From: CG2-30-40-21 sp043806395
GTDB taxonomy: Bacteria; UBA9089; CG2-30-40-21
Direction: 5' to 3'
NCBI GenBank assembly: GCA_043806395.1
Contig: JAZDHC010000208.1
Coordinates: 1-6,504 of the forward strand
Length of the DNA stretch: 6,504 bases
A program made the translations under genes and the position numbers. How positions within the stretch are numbered: the stretch's first letter is position 1; every line of letters begins with the position of its first letter. Shown here piece after piece: positions 1 to 6,367 of the stretch. A model generated the notes under the pieces. The model was not told where the DNA came from. It searched no databases and worked only from the letters and a program-made list of their open reading frames with translations.

Positions 1-3
1 CTA

Positions 4-186
4 CTGTCTCAACAACTCTTAATTGTCGGTAGGCAGTAATTCTCATTATGAACCGCAGAGTCGCAGAGTCGCAGAGAATTTATATGCTTCATTCAGCGTT
101 TCTTCTCTGCGACTCTGCGTCTCTGCGGTGGAAAAATATCATAATGAGAATTACTGCCTACCGACAATTAAGAGTTGTTGAGACAC
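4..186. mobile_element. MITE-like element, copy 1 (complete)
   Basis: A 47-bp left arm (5-51) is perfectly complementary to a right arm (139-185). The arms begin TGTCTCAAC and end GTTGAGACA. Just outside, after a C on each side, lies TA (2-3 and 187-188), which would fit a TA target duplication. There is no transposase inside, so this is a non-autonomous element of about 185 bp, presumably mobilised in trans if it moves at all. The core holds a second inverted repeat (53-128). A near-identical copy starts at 6368. The transposase family is not identified; TA duplications are typical of IS630/Tc1-type elements and also occur in some IS5-group elements, so this stays open. A 69-codon reading frame crosses it (48-257) but looks accidental. 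Confidence 0.8.
53..128. repeat. Nested CGCAGAG inverted repeat inside MITE copy 1
   Basis: The left arm (53-78) is made of 8-bp units CCGCAGAG, TCGCAGAG, TCGCAGAG followed by AA. The right arm (103-128) is its complement, with a 24-nt AT-rich loop (79-102). The 26-bp stem has one mismatch, T61 opposite T120. In copy 2 the matching base is A (6425) and the stem is perfect, so copy 1 carries the derived base. Repeats of the CCGCAGAGACGCAGAG type are scattered in many bacterial genomes, which suggests this is a separate family nested in the outer element. Confidence 0.8.
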
Positions 187-263
187 TATTCCTTATCTGC
201 AAAGTTGACAAAGACTCAACTCTTTTCACACAAAAGCCAGAAGAGCCTTATTATTAAAGAAGA

Positions 264-282
264 AATCCGCGTTAATCCGCGG
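264..282. repeat. Short AATCCGCG repeat in nadE leader
   Basis: AATCCGCG occurs twice (264-271 and 274-281), ending in the palindrome CCGCGG (277-282). CCGCG (267-271) can pair with CGCGG (278-282) to form a small hairpin just upstream of the nadE ribosome binding site. It looks like a remnant of a dispersed genomic repeat. A regulatory role is possible but nothing else supports one. The rest of the leader (187-302) shows no convincing promoter. Confidence 0.4.
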
Positions 283-290
283 CTATTATC

Positions 291-296
291 AAGGAG
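291..296 (+). promoter_or_regulatory. Ribosome binding site of nadE
   Basis: AAGGAG lies 6 nt before the ATG at 303. This spacing supports that start, which also matches the expected N-terminus of the family (M-L-R-I-G-M-A-Q-I-N-P). Confidence 0.85.
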
Positions 297-302
297 AAAA
301 AT

Positions 303-2174
303 ATGCTGCGAATAGGAATGGCTCAGATTAACCCTATTGTTGGGGATTTGAACGGGAATGGGCAAAAGATTATCGAATACATATTAAGGGCAAAAGAAAA
401 AGGCATAGATATCCTGAGTTTTCCAGAGATGGCTGTCTGTGGGTATCCACCGGAAGATCTTGTCTTTAAACCGCATTTTGTCAAGAACAATATTGAGACA
501 CTTCACAGAATAATTAAATATACAGACGATATCACAGTAATAGTCGGCTTTGTTGACAAAGATGAGGAAGGTAATATCTATAATGCTGCCGGAATTTGCC
601 AGAATCAGAAACTTGTTAATGTCTATCATAAGATGAACCTGCCTAATTATGGTGTATTTGATGAGAAAAGGCATTTTACACCCGGCAAAAAACCACTTGT
701 TTTTACCATTGATGAGACTATAATTGGGGTAAATATCTGTGAGGATATCTGGATACAGGATGGACCAACTGCCTTTCAGGCAAATATAGGTAATGCCGAG
801 ATTATCTTGAATATCTCTGCCTCCCCTTACCATGTTGGCAAGGGTAAACTGCGGGAAGAAATTCTGGCAAAACAGGCTGCGGATAATGGTATTATGATAT
901 ATTATAATAACCTTGTGGGCGGACAGGATGAGCTGGTATTTGATGGTGGAAGTATGGTTATTAATCAGCAGGGGAAGGTGATTGCCTGTGGGAGGCAGTT
1001 TGAAGAGGATTTAATTATTGTTGACCCATTGGCAAAGGCAGGTGGTGAAAATCCCCTCTTGAGAGGGGTGAACACTACTGCGGACGGGGTGTGTTTTTCT
1101 GGCGTAGGGGCAGGGCTTGCCCCTGCCCTCTGTGGGATGCAGGAAATATATCAAGCTCTGGTACTTGGCACACATGATTATGTCCATAAAAATGGATTTA
1201 CCCGGGTCGTCATTGGTTTAAGCGGAGGAATAGACTCTGCCATTGTGGCTGCTATTGCTACGGACGCCCTTGGCACAGAGAATGTAGTTGGTGTCTCCAT
1301 GCCCAGTCAATACTCTTCCCCTGAAACACAGCAGGATGCCCAAAGGCTTGCGGAAAATCTGGGAATAGAGTTTCATATCGTACCTATCATTGGAATATTT
1401 GAAATATACCTTAAATCCATGAGTCAGGAGTTTGCCGGGCTGCCTTCAGATGTTACTGAGGAAAACCTTCAGGCAAGGATACGGGGAAATATTATCATGG
1501 CTTTTTCCAATAAATTTGGCTGGCTTGTTTTAACCACAGGGAATAAGAGTGAGATAGCCGTTGGATATTGCACCCTTTATGGTGATATGGCTGGCGGGTT
1601 TGCGGTGATCAAGGATGTACCCAAGACATTGATCTACAGGCTGGCTGAGTGGCGTAATTCGGCATGGTTCAAAAGACAGATAGTTGAGGGAAACAACCCC
1701 CTAACCCCCTTTATTAAGGGGGAATTCCACCCCCTATCCCCCTTTATTAAGGGGGAATTCCACCCCCTATCCCCCTTTATTAAGGGGGAATTCCACCCCC
1801 TAACCCCCTTTATTAAGGGGGAATTCCACCCCCTATCCCCCGCCAGCGGGGGACATTACACAGTCATCCCGGAAGGCATACTGACCAGACCACCCTCTGC
1901 TGAACTCAAGGAAAATCAAACGGATCAGGATACCCTTCCCCCTTATGAAATACTTGATTCCATCTTAGAGGCATATATTGAAAAGGATAAAAGCAGCGAG
2001 GAGATTGTCAGTCTTGGATTTGAATCAGATATAGTAAAACGGGTTATCAAAATGGTAGATACCAGCGAATATAAACGCCGCCAGTCTTCACCCGGGATAA
2101 AGATTACACCTAAGGCATTTGGCAGGGATAGAAGGTTGCCGATTACTAATAGATATGTTGAGGAGAGAAGGTAA
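303..2174 (+). CDS. nadE: Glutamine-dependent NAD+ synthetase with in-frame repeat insertions
   Basis: This enzyme makes NAD+ from deamido-NAD+, ATP and glutamine in the cytoplasm, the last step of NAD+ synthesis. Residues 1-245 form the nitrilase-type glutaminase domain with the expected triad: E42 (FPEMA), K110 (YHKMNLPNYGVFDE) and C146 (NICEDIW). Residues 280-620 form the synthetase domain with the P-loop SGGIDS (307-312), TGNKSE (412-417), GYCTLYGDMAGGFAVIKD and the C-terminal PSAEL..NQTDQD block, ending in a normal family tail. At 623 aa it is longer than the usual 540-580 aa. The excess lies in two repeat-derived segments: residues about 247-279 in the interdomain linker, and about 465-517 between RLAEWRN and VIPEGI. 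Both keep the frame and spare every motif, so activity is likely but unproven. It stands alone, convergent with the TPR gene 13 bp downstream. No NAD-regulator site was recognised. Confidence 0.95.
   Translation: MLRIGMAQINPIVGDLNGNGQKIIEYILRAKEKGIDILSFPEMAVCGYPPEDLVFKPHFVKNNIETLHRIIKYTDDITVIVGFVDKDEEGNIYNAAGICQNQKLVNVYHKMNLPNYGVFDEKRHFTPGKKPLVFTIDETIIGVNICEDIWIQDGPTAFQANIGNAEIILNISASPYHVGKGKLREEILAKQAADNGIMIYYNNLVGGQDELVFDGGSMVINQQGKVIACGRQFEEDLIIVDPLAKAGGENPLLRGVNTTADGVCFSGVGAGLAPALCGMQEIYQALVLGTHDYVHKNGFTRVVIGLSGGIDSAIVAAIATDALGTENVVGVSMPSQYSSPETQQDAQRLAENLGIEFHIVPIIGIFEIYLKSMSQEFAGLPSDVTEENLQARIRGNIIMAFSNKFGWLVLTTGNKSEIAVGYCTLYGDMAGGFAVIKDVPKTLIYRLAEWRNSAWFKRQIVEGNNPLTPFIKGEFHPLSPFIKGEFHPLSPFIKGEFHPLTPFIKGEFHPLSPASGGHYTVIPEGILTRPPSAELKENQTDQDTLPPYEILDSILEAYIEKDKSSEEIVSLGFESDIVKRVIKMVDTSEYKRRQSSPGIKITPKAFGRDRRLPITNRYVEERR
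1047..1096. repeat. Palindromic repeat translated in the NadE linker (PLLRG type)
   Basis: CCCCTCTTGAGAGGGG (1053-1068) is a near-perfect hairpin, followed by a GACGGGGTGTGTTTTT tail (1084-1099). Together they encode the NPLLRGVNTTADGVCF stretch (residues 250-265). This G/C-run palindrome plus GGGGTGTGTT tail looks like a dispersed non-coding repeat, not NadE sequence. It lies exactly between the glutaminase and synthetase domains. The boundaries are approximate. Confidence 0.6.
1106..1129. repeat. GGGGCAGGG palindrome translated in the NadE linker
   Basis: AGGGGCA (1106-1112) pairs with TGCCCCT (1118-1124). An alternative stem pairs AGGGC (1112-1116) with GCCCT (1125-1129). It encodes the GAGLAPAL part of the linker (residues 269-276) and sits directly after the previous palindrome. 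It is strongly GC-rich compared with the surrounding gene. It resembles dispersed GC palindromes of repeat-rich bacterial genomes; the family name is not known to me. Confidence 0.6.
1697..1852. repeat. 33-bp tandem palindromic array inside nadE
   Basis: Four full 33-bp units (1697-1729, 1730-1762, 1763-1795, 1796-1828) are followed by a partial fifth (1829-1852). Each full unit contains CCCCCTTTATTAAGGGGG and then AATTCCA. Units 1 and 4 read CCCCCTAA at the start, units 2 and 3 CCCCCTAT, and they are otherwise identical. The fifth keeps the first half, but its hairpin has a different loop (CCCCCGCCAGCGGGGG). Because 33 is a multiple of three, each unit adds exactly 11 residues, (H/N)PL(S/T)PFIKGEF, without a stop. 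The array lies in the synthetase domain between RLAEWRN and VIPEGI. Confidence 0.95.
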
Positions 2175-2187
2175 TAAGGTAACCCTC
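2175..2187. other. 13-bp convergent gene junction
   Basis: The nadE stop TAA (2172-2174) and the TPR gene stop (TAG, read from 2190 to 2188) are 13 bp apart. No stem-loop followed by a T-run fits in this gap, so each transcript should run into the other gene. The neighbouring end of the TPR gene (2191-2206) is an almost pure pyrimidine tract on the + strand. Confidence 0.7.
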
Positions 2188-5100
2188 CTACCTCCCCTCC
2201 CCCTCTATCCTCGTTGCCTCACTGAAACACTGTTCAACCTGCATATGTTCCTTACCAGCCATAAGCAGATATGTACCCTTTGCTCTCCAGGCAGAGGCAA
2301 ACTCAGGCATGAGGTTAATGGCTTTATCTATGCAGATGATGGCATCATCAATCTTGCCTGTATTCCCCAGGGTTGTGGCTTTATTATACCAGGCAGAGGC
2401 ATCTATCGGGTTTATTTTAAGAGATTCATCATAGCAATTAATTGCCTCTGGATACCTTTCTAACTTAGTAAATACCAACCCCTTGTTGTACCATGCCTTA
2501 GCATTTGTGGGATTTATTTTGATGGTATTTTCAAAACAATTCATTGCCTCCTCATACCTTTCAAACTGGTACAGGATATTCCCTTTATTATACCAGGCAT
2601 TAGCATCGTTTGCATCTAATTTGATTGCCTCATCATAATAAACCAATGCCTCCTGTGGACGGCCAAGCTGATACAGGATATTCCCCTTATTATACCATGC
2701 CTCTACGAAATTTTTGTCCAATTTAATAACCTCATCAAAACAGACATCTGCATCACTATATCTTCCTGCCTCATACAACAGATTACCCCAATTATACCAG
2801 GCATCTGTATAACCGGGGTTCAGCTTGATTACCTGCGAATAACATGTGCCTGCATCAACAACCTTCCCAAGTTTGCTTAAGGTTACACCCTTGCCATACA
2901 GGGCATTAACATGTTGTGGATTTTTGGATAGGATATTTTCATAGCAGATCAAGGCATCATCATATCGGCCAAGCATATAAAGGATAGTCCCCTTACATAT
3001 CAAGGCATCATCATATTTTGGGCTTATCCTTAGAGCCTCTTCAATGCAAAGCAATGCCCCATTTAATTTATCTGCCTTTAACAAGAGCATGGCTTTTCTG
3101 TACCAGGCATTAAGATGCTCAGGTTTTATGGTTGTAACCTTATCGTAGCAAACGATTGCCTCGTCAAATCGGTTAAGTTTTTCCAGACTCTGCCCCTTAT
3201 TATACCATACCTCTATATTCTCCAATTTCAACTCAATAGCCTTTTCATAATGAATGATGGCATTTTTTATCTCACCCAATTTCTCCATTGCCATACCCTT
3301 GTCATACCATGCCTGGGCATAGGTTGGATCATATTTTGTTGCATTATCAAAGCAATCAATCGACCCTTTAATCTTCCCAAACTCAAACAATATTGCACCC
3401 TTTTTATACCATGCCTGTGCATGGGATGGGCTTAATTTAATCACCATATCAAAACATGGCAGGCTCTGTTCCAATTTCTCCAGACTATATATCGCATCCC
3501 CCTTGTAATACCATGCTGAGGTGAATTCAGGATTAATATCAGTAGCCTGATTATAGCAGGTAATGGCATCATTAAATGATTTAAGACTGGTATAAGCCAT
3601 TCCCTTCTGATACCATGCCAACTCATTCTTTGGGTTTAATTTAAGCATCTCATTGTAACACAGAATAGCCTCATCGTATTTTTTGAGTTCTATGAGAACG
3701 GTAGCCTTATCAAGCAATGCCAACTCATTCTTTGGGTTATAACTGATTGCTTTGTCATAACTTTCCACAGCCTCCTGCTGTTTGCCGAGTTTGACAAGGG
3801 ATATTGCCTGATAACACCAGACCTCTGCCAGAGGGGCTCCCTCTCCATCATCAGGCTTAATTCTTAGTACGGTTGCATAACACTCAATGGCATCTTTATG
3901 CCTGCCAATCTCAGCCAATTCCACCCCTTTCTTAAAAATAGCCTCTGTGTTTTCAGGGCATATTCGGATAACCGACTCGTAACACCCGACTGCATCCTCA
4001 TGCTTGTCTATTTTGGTCAAAGCCAATGCCTTGCTCATCCATGCCGCACTATCATCAGGTTTTATTTTCAGGACCTCATTGTAGCATTTAATCGCATCCT
4101 GAAACTTGTTTATGGTTGACAATGCCAACCCCTGATCATACCATGCAATGCTATTTGATGGCTCAAGTAGCAAGATCTGGCTGTAACAATCAGCTGCTGC
4201 CTGATATTTATTCATTAGCGTCAGCACCCTTGCCTTTCCAAGCAAGGCAGCCGTATCCGTGCCCTTTATCTTGATTGCCCCTTCATAACAGACGAGTGCT
4301 GCCTGATCCTGTTTCATTTCCTCCAATAGTTGTCCTTTTTTTAACCATGCCTTATAATACCCACCATCTAATTCAATTGTCTTGCCAAAGCATTCAATCG
4401 CCTTTTCATTTTCTTTCATCGATGCTAATGCCACCCCATAATTATACCAGGCATTAGTATGGGATGGGTTCAGCTTGATAACCTGTAGGTAACACTCAAT
4501 GGCTTGCTTATGTTGGTTCAGACCAGAATTGATTACCCCCTTATTATACCATGCCTTAACATGTTGACTATCAATCCGCAGCACCTCATTATAACAGGTA
4601 AGTGCCTCATCCATCTGACCAAACTGGTACAAAAGATTACCCTTATTATACCATGCATTTAATGAGTTCGGGTTTAATTTAATGGATTCATCATAACCGT
4701 TAATGGCATCCTGATACCTCTTTAATCTGCTCAAAGCCAATGCCTTATCATATTGGAGCTGTGCTTCTTGAGGTAATATTGCAATTGCCGTATCATAACT
4801 CTTGATTGCCTCTTCATCCTGTTCAAGCCTGCTCAGAGCGTCCCCTCGCCTCCACCAGGCAATGCCATTTCCCGGAGAGAGGCTGGTTGCCTTATCCATA
4901 CAGGCTAAGGCAACCTTGTGTTGCTGAAGGGTGATTAATGCCATACCCTTTTTGCACCAGAGGATAGCAGAATTGGGGCTTATGGTCAATGCCTCATCAT
5001 AGCATTTTATGGCGTTTGAGGTATCTCCAGAATCAAGCAGGCTATCTCCCCTTTCTGTCCAACATGCTATATTTTTCGGGTCAAGTTTTGAGGCATTTTC

Positions 5101-6255
5101 ATAACAAGGGATTGCCTCTTTAATTCTTTTAAGGTTATTTAACACACTTGCCTTTTTATACCATGCGTTAGCGTGGGTTGGCACAAGGGATATGACGCGA
5201 TTGTAACAGATAAGTGCATCCTCGTACTGGTTTGCCATGGCATTGATATTGCCCTGATAATACCATGCCTCTGAAAGGGATGGGTCAAGTTTTACAGCCT
5301 GCTCAAGATACTCGCCAGCCTTTTTACCCTCACCAATCTCACTGAGTATAAGCCCCGCCCGATACCATGCCTCCACATTATCAGACTTAATCTTGACAAT
5401 CTGTTCATAAATATCAAGTGCCTCTTTAACCCTGTCAAGCTTTAATAACACATTTGCCTTTTGATATGAGGCATCAAGTCCGTCTTCCTTCAGCAGCCTT
5501 ATGGCTTCATCATAACAAATAAGGGCATCCTGATACCGTTCCAATCTGGTCAGGCTGACAGCCTTATTATACCACGCCTTACCGTAATTCAAATCCAGCA
5601 GGATTGCCCTATCATATTCCTTGAGACTAAGGTCATACAATTTTTGAGCAAGATAGATATTTCCAATATACAAGGATATACCTTTAGAGTCGAAAAATCC
5701 TATACCTTTTGACCTTACTTCGTTCAACTCAAACAAGGCTTCCTTATAATCCTTATTTGAATAATGGGTAAGCCCGATTAGAAATGTGGCTAACATAGAA
5801 GCCCTTCCACAAATAATCTCACTTGAGGTAAAGCTATCAACCCCACGAAGTTTGGATGAAAATTCCTTTTGATTTATCAACTCCACACCCTTCATCTCGT
5901 TTACAACCTTGAAATTAGGGATAAAAGCATCCTGTGTGGCAATAGGCACCCATCCCCAGACAACCATAGATGCCCTATATTTTTTACCGATAGTGGCTGC
6001 CTCTGCATCGTTTTTAACCCGTTCCACGATAATAGTCTCTATCCCTGTCTCATTGAATTTGTTAAACTTTTCCTTTAACTCTCTGGCAATAAGTCCAGTT
6101 ATTTCCTTGCCAGCCTCTGATTCAACCATGTCAGTCCCCTTCCCTATTTCAGAGACAGCAATGATAAACTTATTTTTTGCTGGCACAGGAGAATTTGTTG
6201 CTGCCAAAGATATGGTGGGCAATAAAATGAATAGAAACAAGAGTTGTTTAAGCAT
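2188..6255 (-). CDS. Exported protein with 34 tandem TPR repeats
   Basis: This is a protein of about 1355 aa; its function is unknown and is probably protein-protein scaffolding. I start it at the ATG at 6255 because GGAGGT (6268-6263) lies 7 nt upstream. The in-frame ATG at 6270 has no such site and would put five residues before the signal peptide. Residues 1-18 (MLKQLLFLFILLPTISLA) form a Sec signal peptide with a likely SLA/AT cleavage site and no lipobox. Residues 30-103 look like a small alpha/beta domain (strand FIIAVSEIG, a helix, then EAATIGKKYRASMVVWGWV). Its pattern recalls the TolB-N/FlgO-like domains that precede TPRs in other proteins; that is an inference. From residue 193 to the end run 34 TPR units of the type AWYNKGxxLxxLxRyxEAixCYDeaIKLxP. 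The last unit ends at the stop with no capping helix. A further degenerate TPR may lie just before unit 1. Confidence 0.9.
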   Translation of the reverse strand: MLKQLLFLFILLPTISLAATNSPVPAKNKFIIAVSEIGKGTDMVESEAGKEITGLIARELKEKFNKFNETGIETIIVERVKNDAEAATIGKKYRASMVVWGWVPIATQDAFIPNFKVVNEMKGVELINQKEFSSKLRGVDSFTSSEIICGRASMLATFLIGLTHYSNKDYKEALFELNEVRSKGIGFFDSKGISLYIGNIYLAQKLYDLSLKEYDRAILLDLNYGKAWYNKAVSLTRLERYQDALICYDEAIRLLKEDGLDASYQKANVLLKLDRVKEALDIYEQIVKIKSDNVEAWYRAGLILSEIGEGKKAGEYLEQAVKLDPSLSEAWYYQGNINAMANQYEDALICYNRVISLVPTHANAWYKKASVLNNLKRIKEAIPCYENASKLDPKNIACWTERGDSLLDSGDTSNAIKCYDEALTISPNSAILWCKKGMALITLQQHKVALACMDKATSLSPGNGIAWWRRGDALSRLEQDEEAIKSYDTAIAILPQEAQLQYDKALALSRLKRYQDAINGYDESIKLNPNSLNAWYNKGNLLYQFGQMDEALTCYNEVLRIDSQHVKAWYNKGVINSGLNQHKQAIECYLQVIKLNPSHTNAWYNYGVALASMKENEKAIECFGKTIELDGGYYKAWLKKGQLLEEMKQDQAALVCYEGAIKIKGTDTAALLGKARVLTLMNKYQAAADCYSQILLLEPSNSIAWYDQGLALSTINKFQDAIKCYNEVLKIKPDDSAAWMSKALALTKIDKHEDAVGCYESVIRICPENTEAIFKKGVELAEIGRHKDAIECYATVLRIKPDDGEGAPLAEVWCYQAISLVKLGKQQEAVESYDKAISYNPKNELALLDKATVLIELKKYDEAILCYNEMLKLNPKNELAWYQKGMAYTSLKSFNDAITCYNQATDINPEFTSAWYYKGDAIYSLEKLEQSLPCFDMVIKLSPSHAQAWYKKGAILFEFGKIKGSIDCFDNATKYDPTYAQAWYDKGMAMEKLGEIKNAIIHYEKAIELKLENIEVWYNKGQSLEKLNRFDEAIVCYDKVTTIKPEHLNAWYRKAMLLLKADKLNGALLCIEEALRISPKYDDALICKGTILYMLGRYDDALICYENILSKNPQHVNALYGKGVTLSKLGKVVDAGTCYSQVIKLNPGYTDAWYNWGNLLYEAGRYSDADVCFDEVIKLDKNFVEAWYNKGNILYQLGRPQEALVYYDEAIKLDANDANAWYNKGNILYQFERYEEAMNCFENTIKINPTNAKAWYNKGLVFTKLERYPEAINCYDESLKINPIDASAWYNKATTLGNTGKIDDAIICIDKAINLMPEFASAWRAKGTYLLMAGKEHMQVEQCFSEATRIEGEGR
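2191..5679 (-). repeat. Coding tandem array: 34 TPR units of 102 bp
   Basis: All units are 34 residues (102 bp) except unit 2 (35 residues, 5577-5473) and unit 18 (40 residues, 3942-3823). Unit 1 begins at 5679 and unit 34 ends at 2191. Most units are diverged, but units 30 (2700-2599) and 31 (2598-2497) share a nearly identical stretch encoding AWYNKGNILYQ. Units 11 and 29 are close relatives, pointing to recent internal duplication. Known TPR superhelices have about 7-8 repeats per turn, so this array would make more than four turns. Confidence 0.9.
3829..3846 (-). repeat. 6-residue insertion in TPR unit 18 formed by a hairpin
   Basis: Unit 18 carries six extra residues, GEGAPL, between its normal end PDD and the next unit. 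On the + strand the 18 bp contain AGAGGG (3830-3835), a 3-nt loop and CCCTCT (3839-3844), a perfect 6-bp stem covering nearly all of the insertion. It may be a remnant of a palindromic repeat like those in nadE; chance is not excluded. Confidence 0.45.
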
Positions 6256-6262
6256 GAGGAAT

Positions 6263-6268
6263 ACCTCC
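6263..6268 (-). promoter_or_regulatory. Ribosome binding site deciding the TPR gene start
   Basis: GGAGGT on the minus strand lies 7 nt before the ATG at 6255. It overlaps the alternative ATG at 6270, which has no comparable site upstream. This favours the shorter product, whose first residues form a standard signal peptide. Confidence 0.8.
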
Positions 6269-6304
6269 ATCGGTTACTTGTGGGCACCTCTAAAAACTCA
6301 ACTG

Positions 6305-6337
6305 AAAGCCGCACGCTGGCGGCGCCCGCAAAGCCGC
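6305..6337. repeat. GC-rich patch with AAAGCCGC direct repeat in the TPR gene leader
   Basis: AAAGCCGC occurs at 6305-6312 and 6330-6337, enclosing GC-rich DNA with the odd palindrome GGCGGCGCC (6318-6326). It stands out from the AT-rich surroundings and lies in the 5' leader of the TPR gene. It is probably another repeat remnant; no regulator is suggested. The rest of the leader (6256-6367) shows no convincing promoter. Confidence 0.4.
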
Positions 6338-6367
6338 TCAAAATACTCATTTACCACATGTAAACTA

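Noticed and set aside
205..233. TTGACA at 205-210 as a nadE -35 box, and AGTTGA-N7-TCAACT (203-221) as an operator
   Set aside because: No -10 like hexamer lies 16-18 bp downstream, and a 6-bp stem with a 7-nt loop is easily met by chance in this leader.
48..257. 69-codon open frame on + strand across MITE copy 1
   Set aside because: It is read through inverted-repeat DNA, has no ribosome binding site and shows no protein-like composition.
384..833. 149-codon frame on the minus strand inside nadE, and other long opposite-strand frames in the TPR gene
   Set aside because: They lie antisense to clearly coding DNA with conserved protein motifs and have no recognisable product.
1697..1852. CRISPR-like array
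   Set aside because: The units are directly abutting 33-bp tandem copies with no unique spacers, and they are translated within nadE.
1837..1852. CCCCCGCCAGCGGGGG hairpin as a transcription terminator
   Set aside because: It lies inside the nadE coding region and is not followed by a T-run.
6256..6270. Upstream ATG at 6270 as the start of the TPR gene
   Set aside because: It overlaps the GGAGGT site that serves the ATG at 6255, and has no ribosome binding site of its own.
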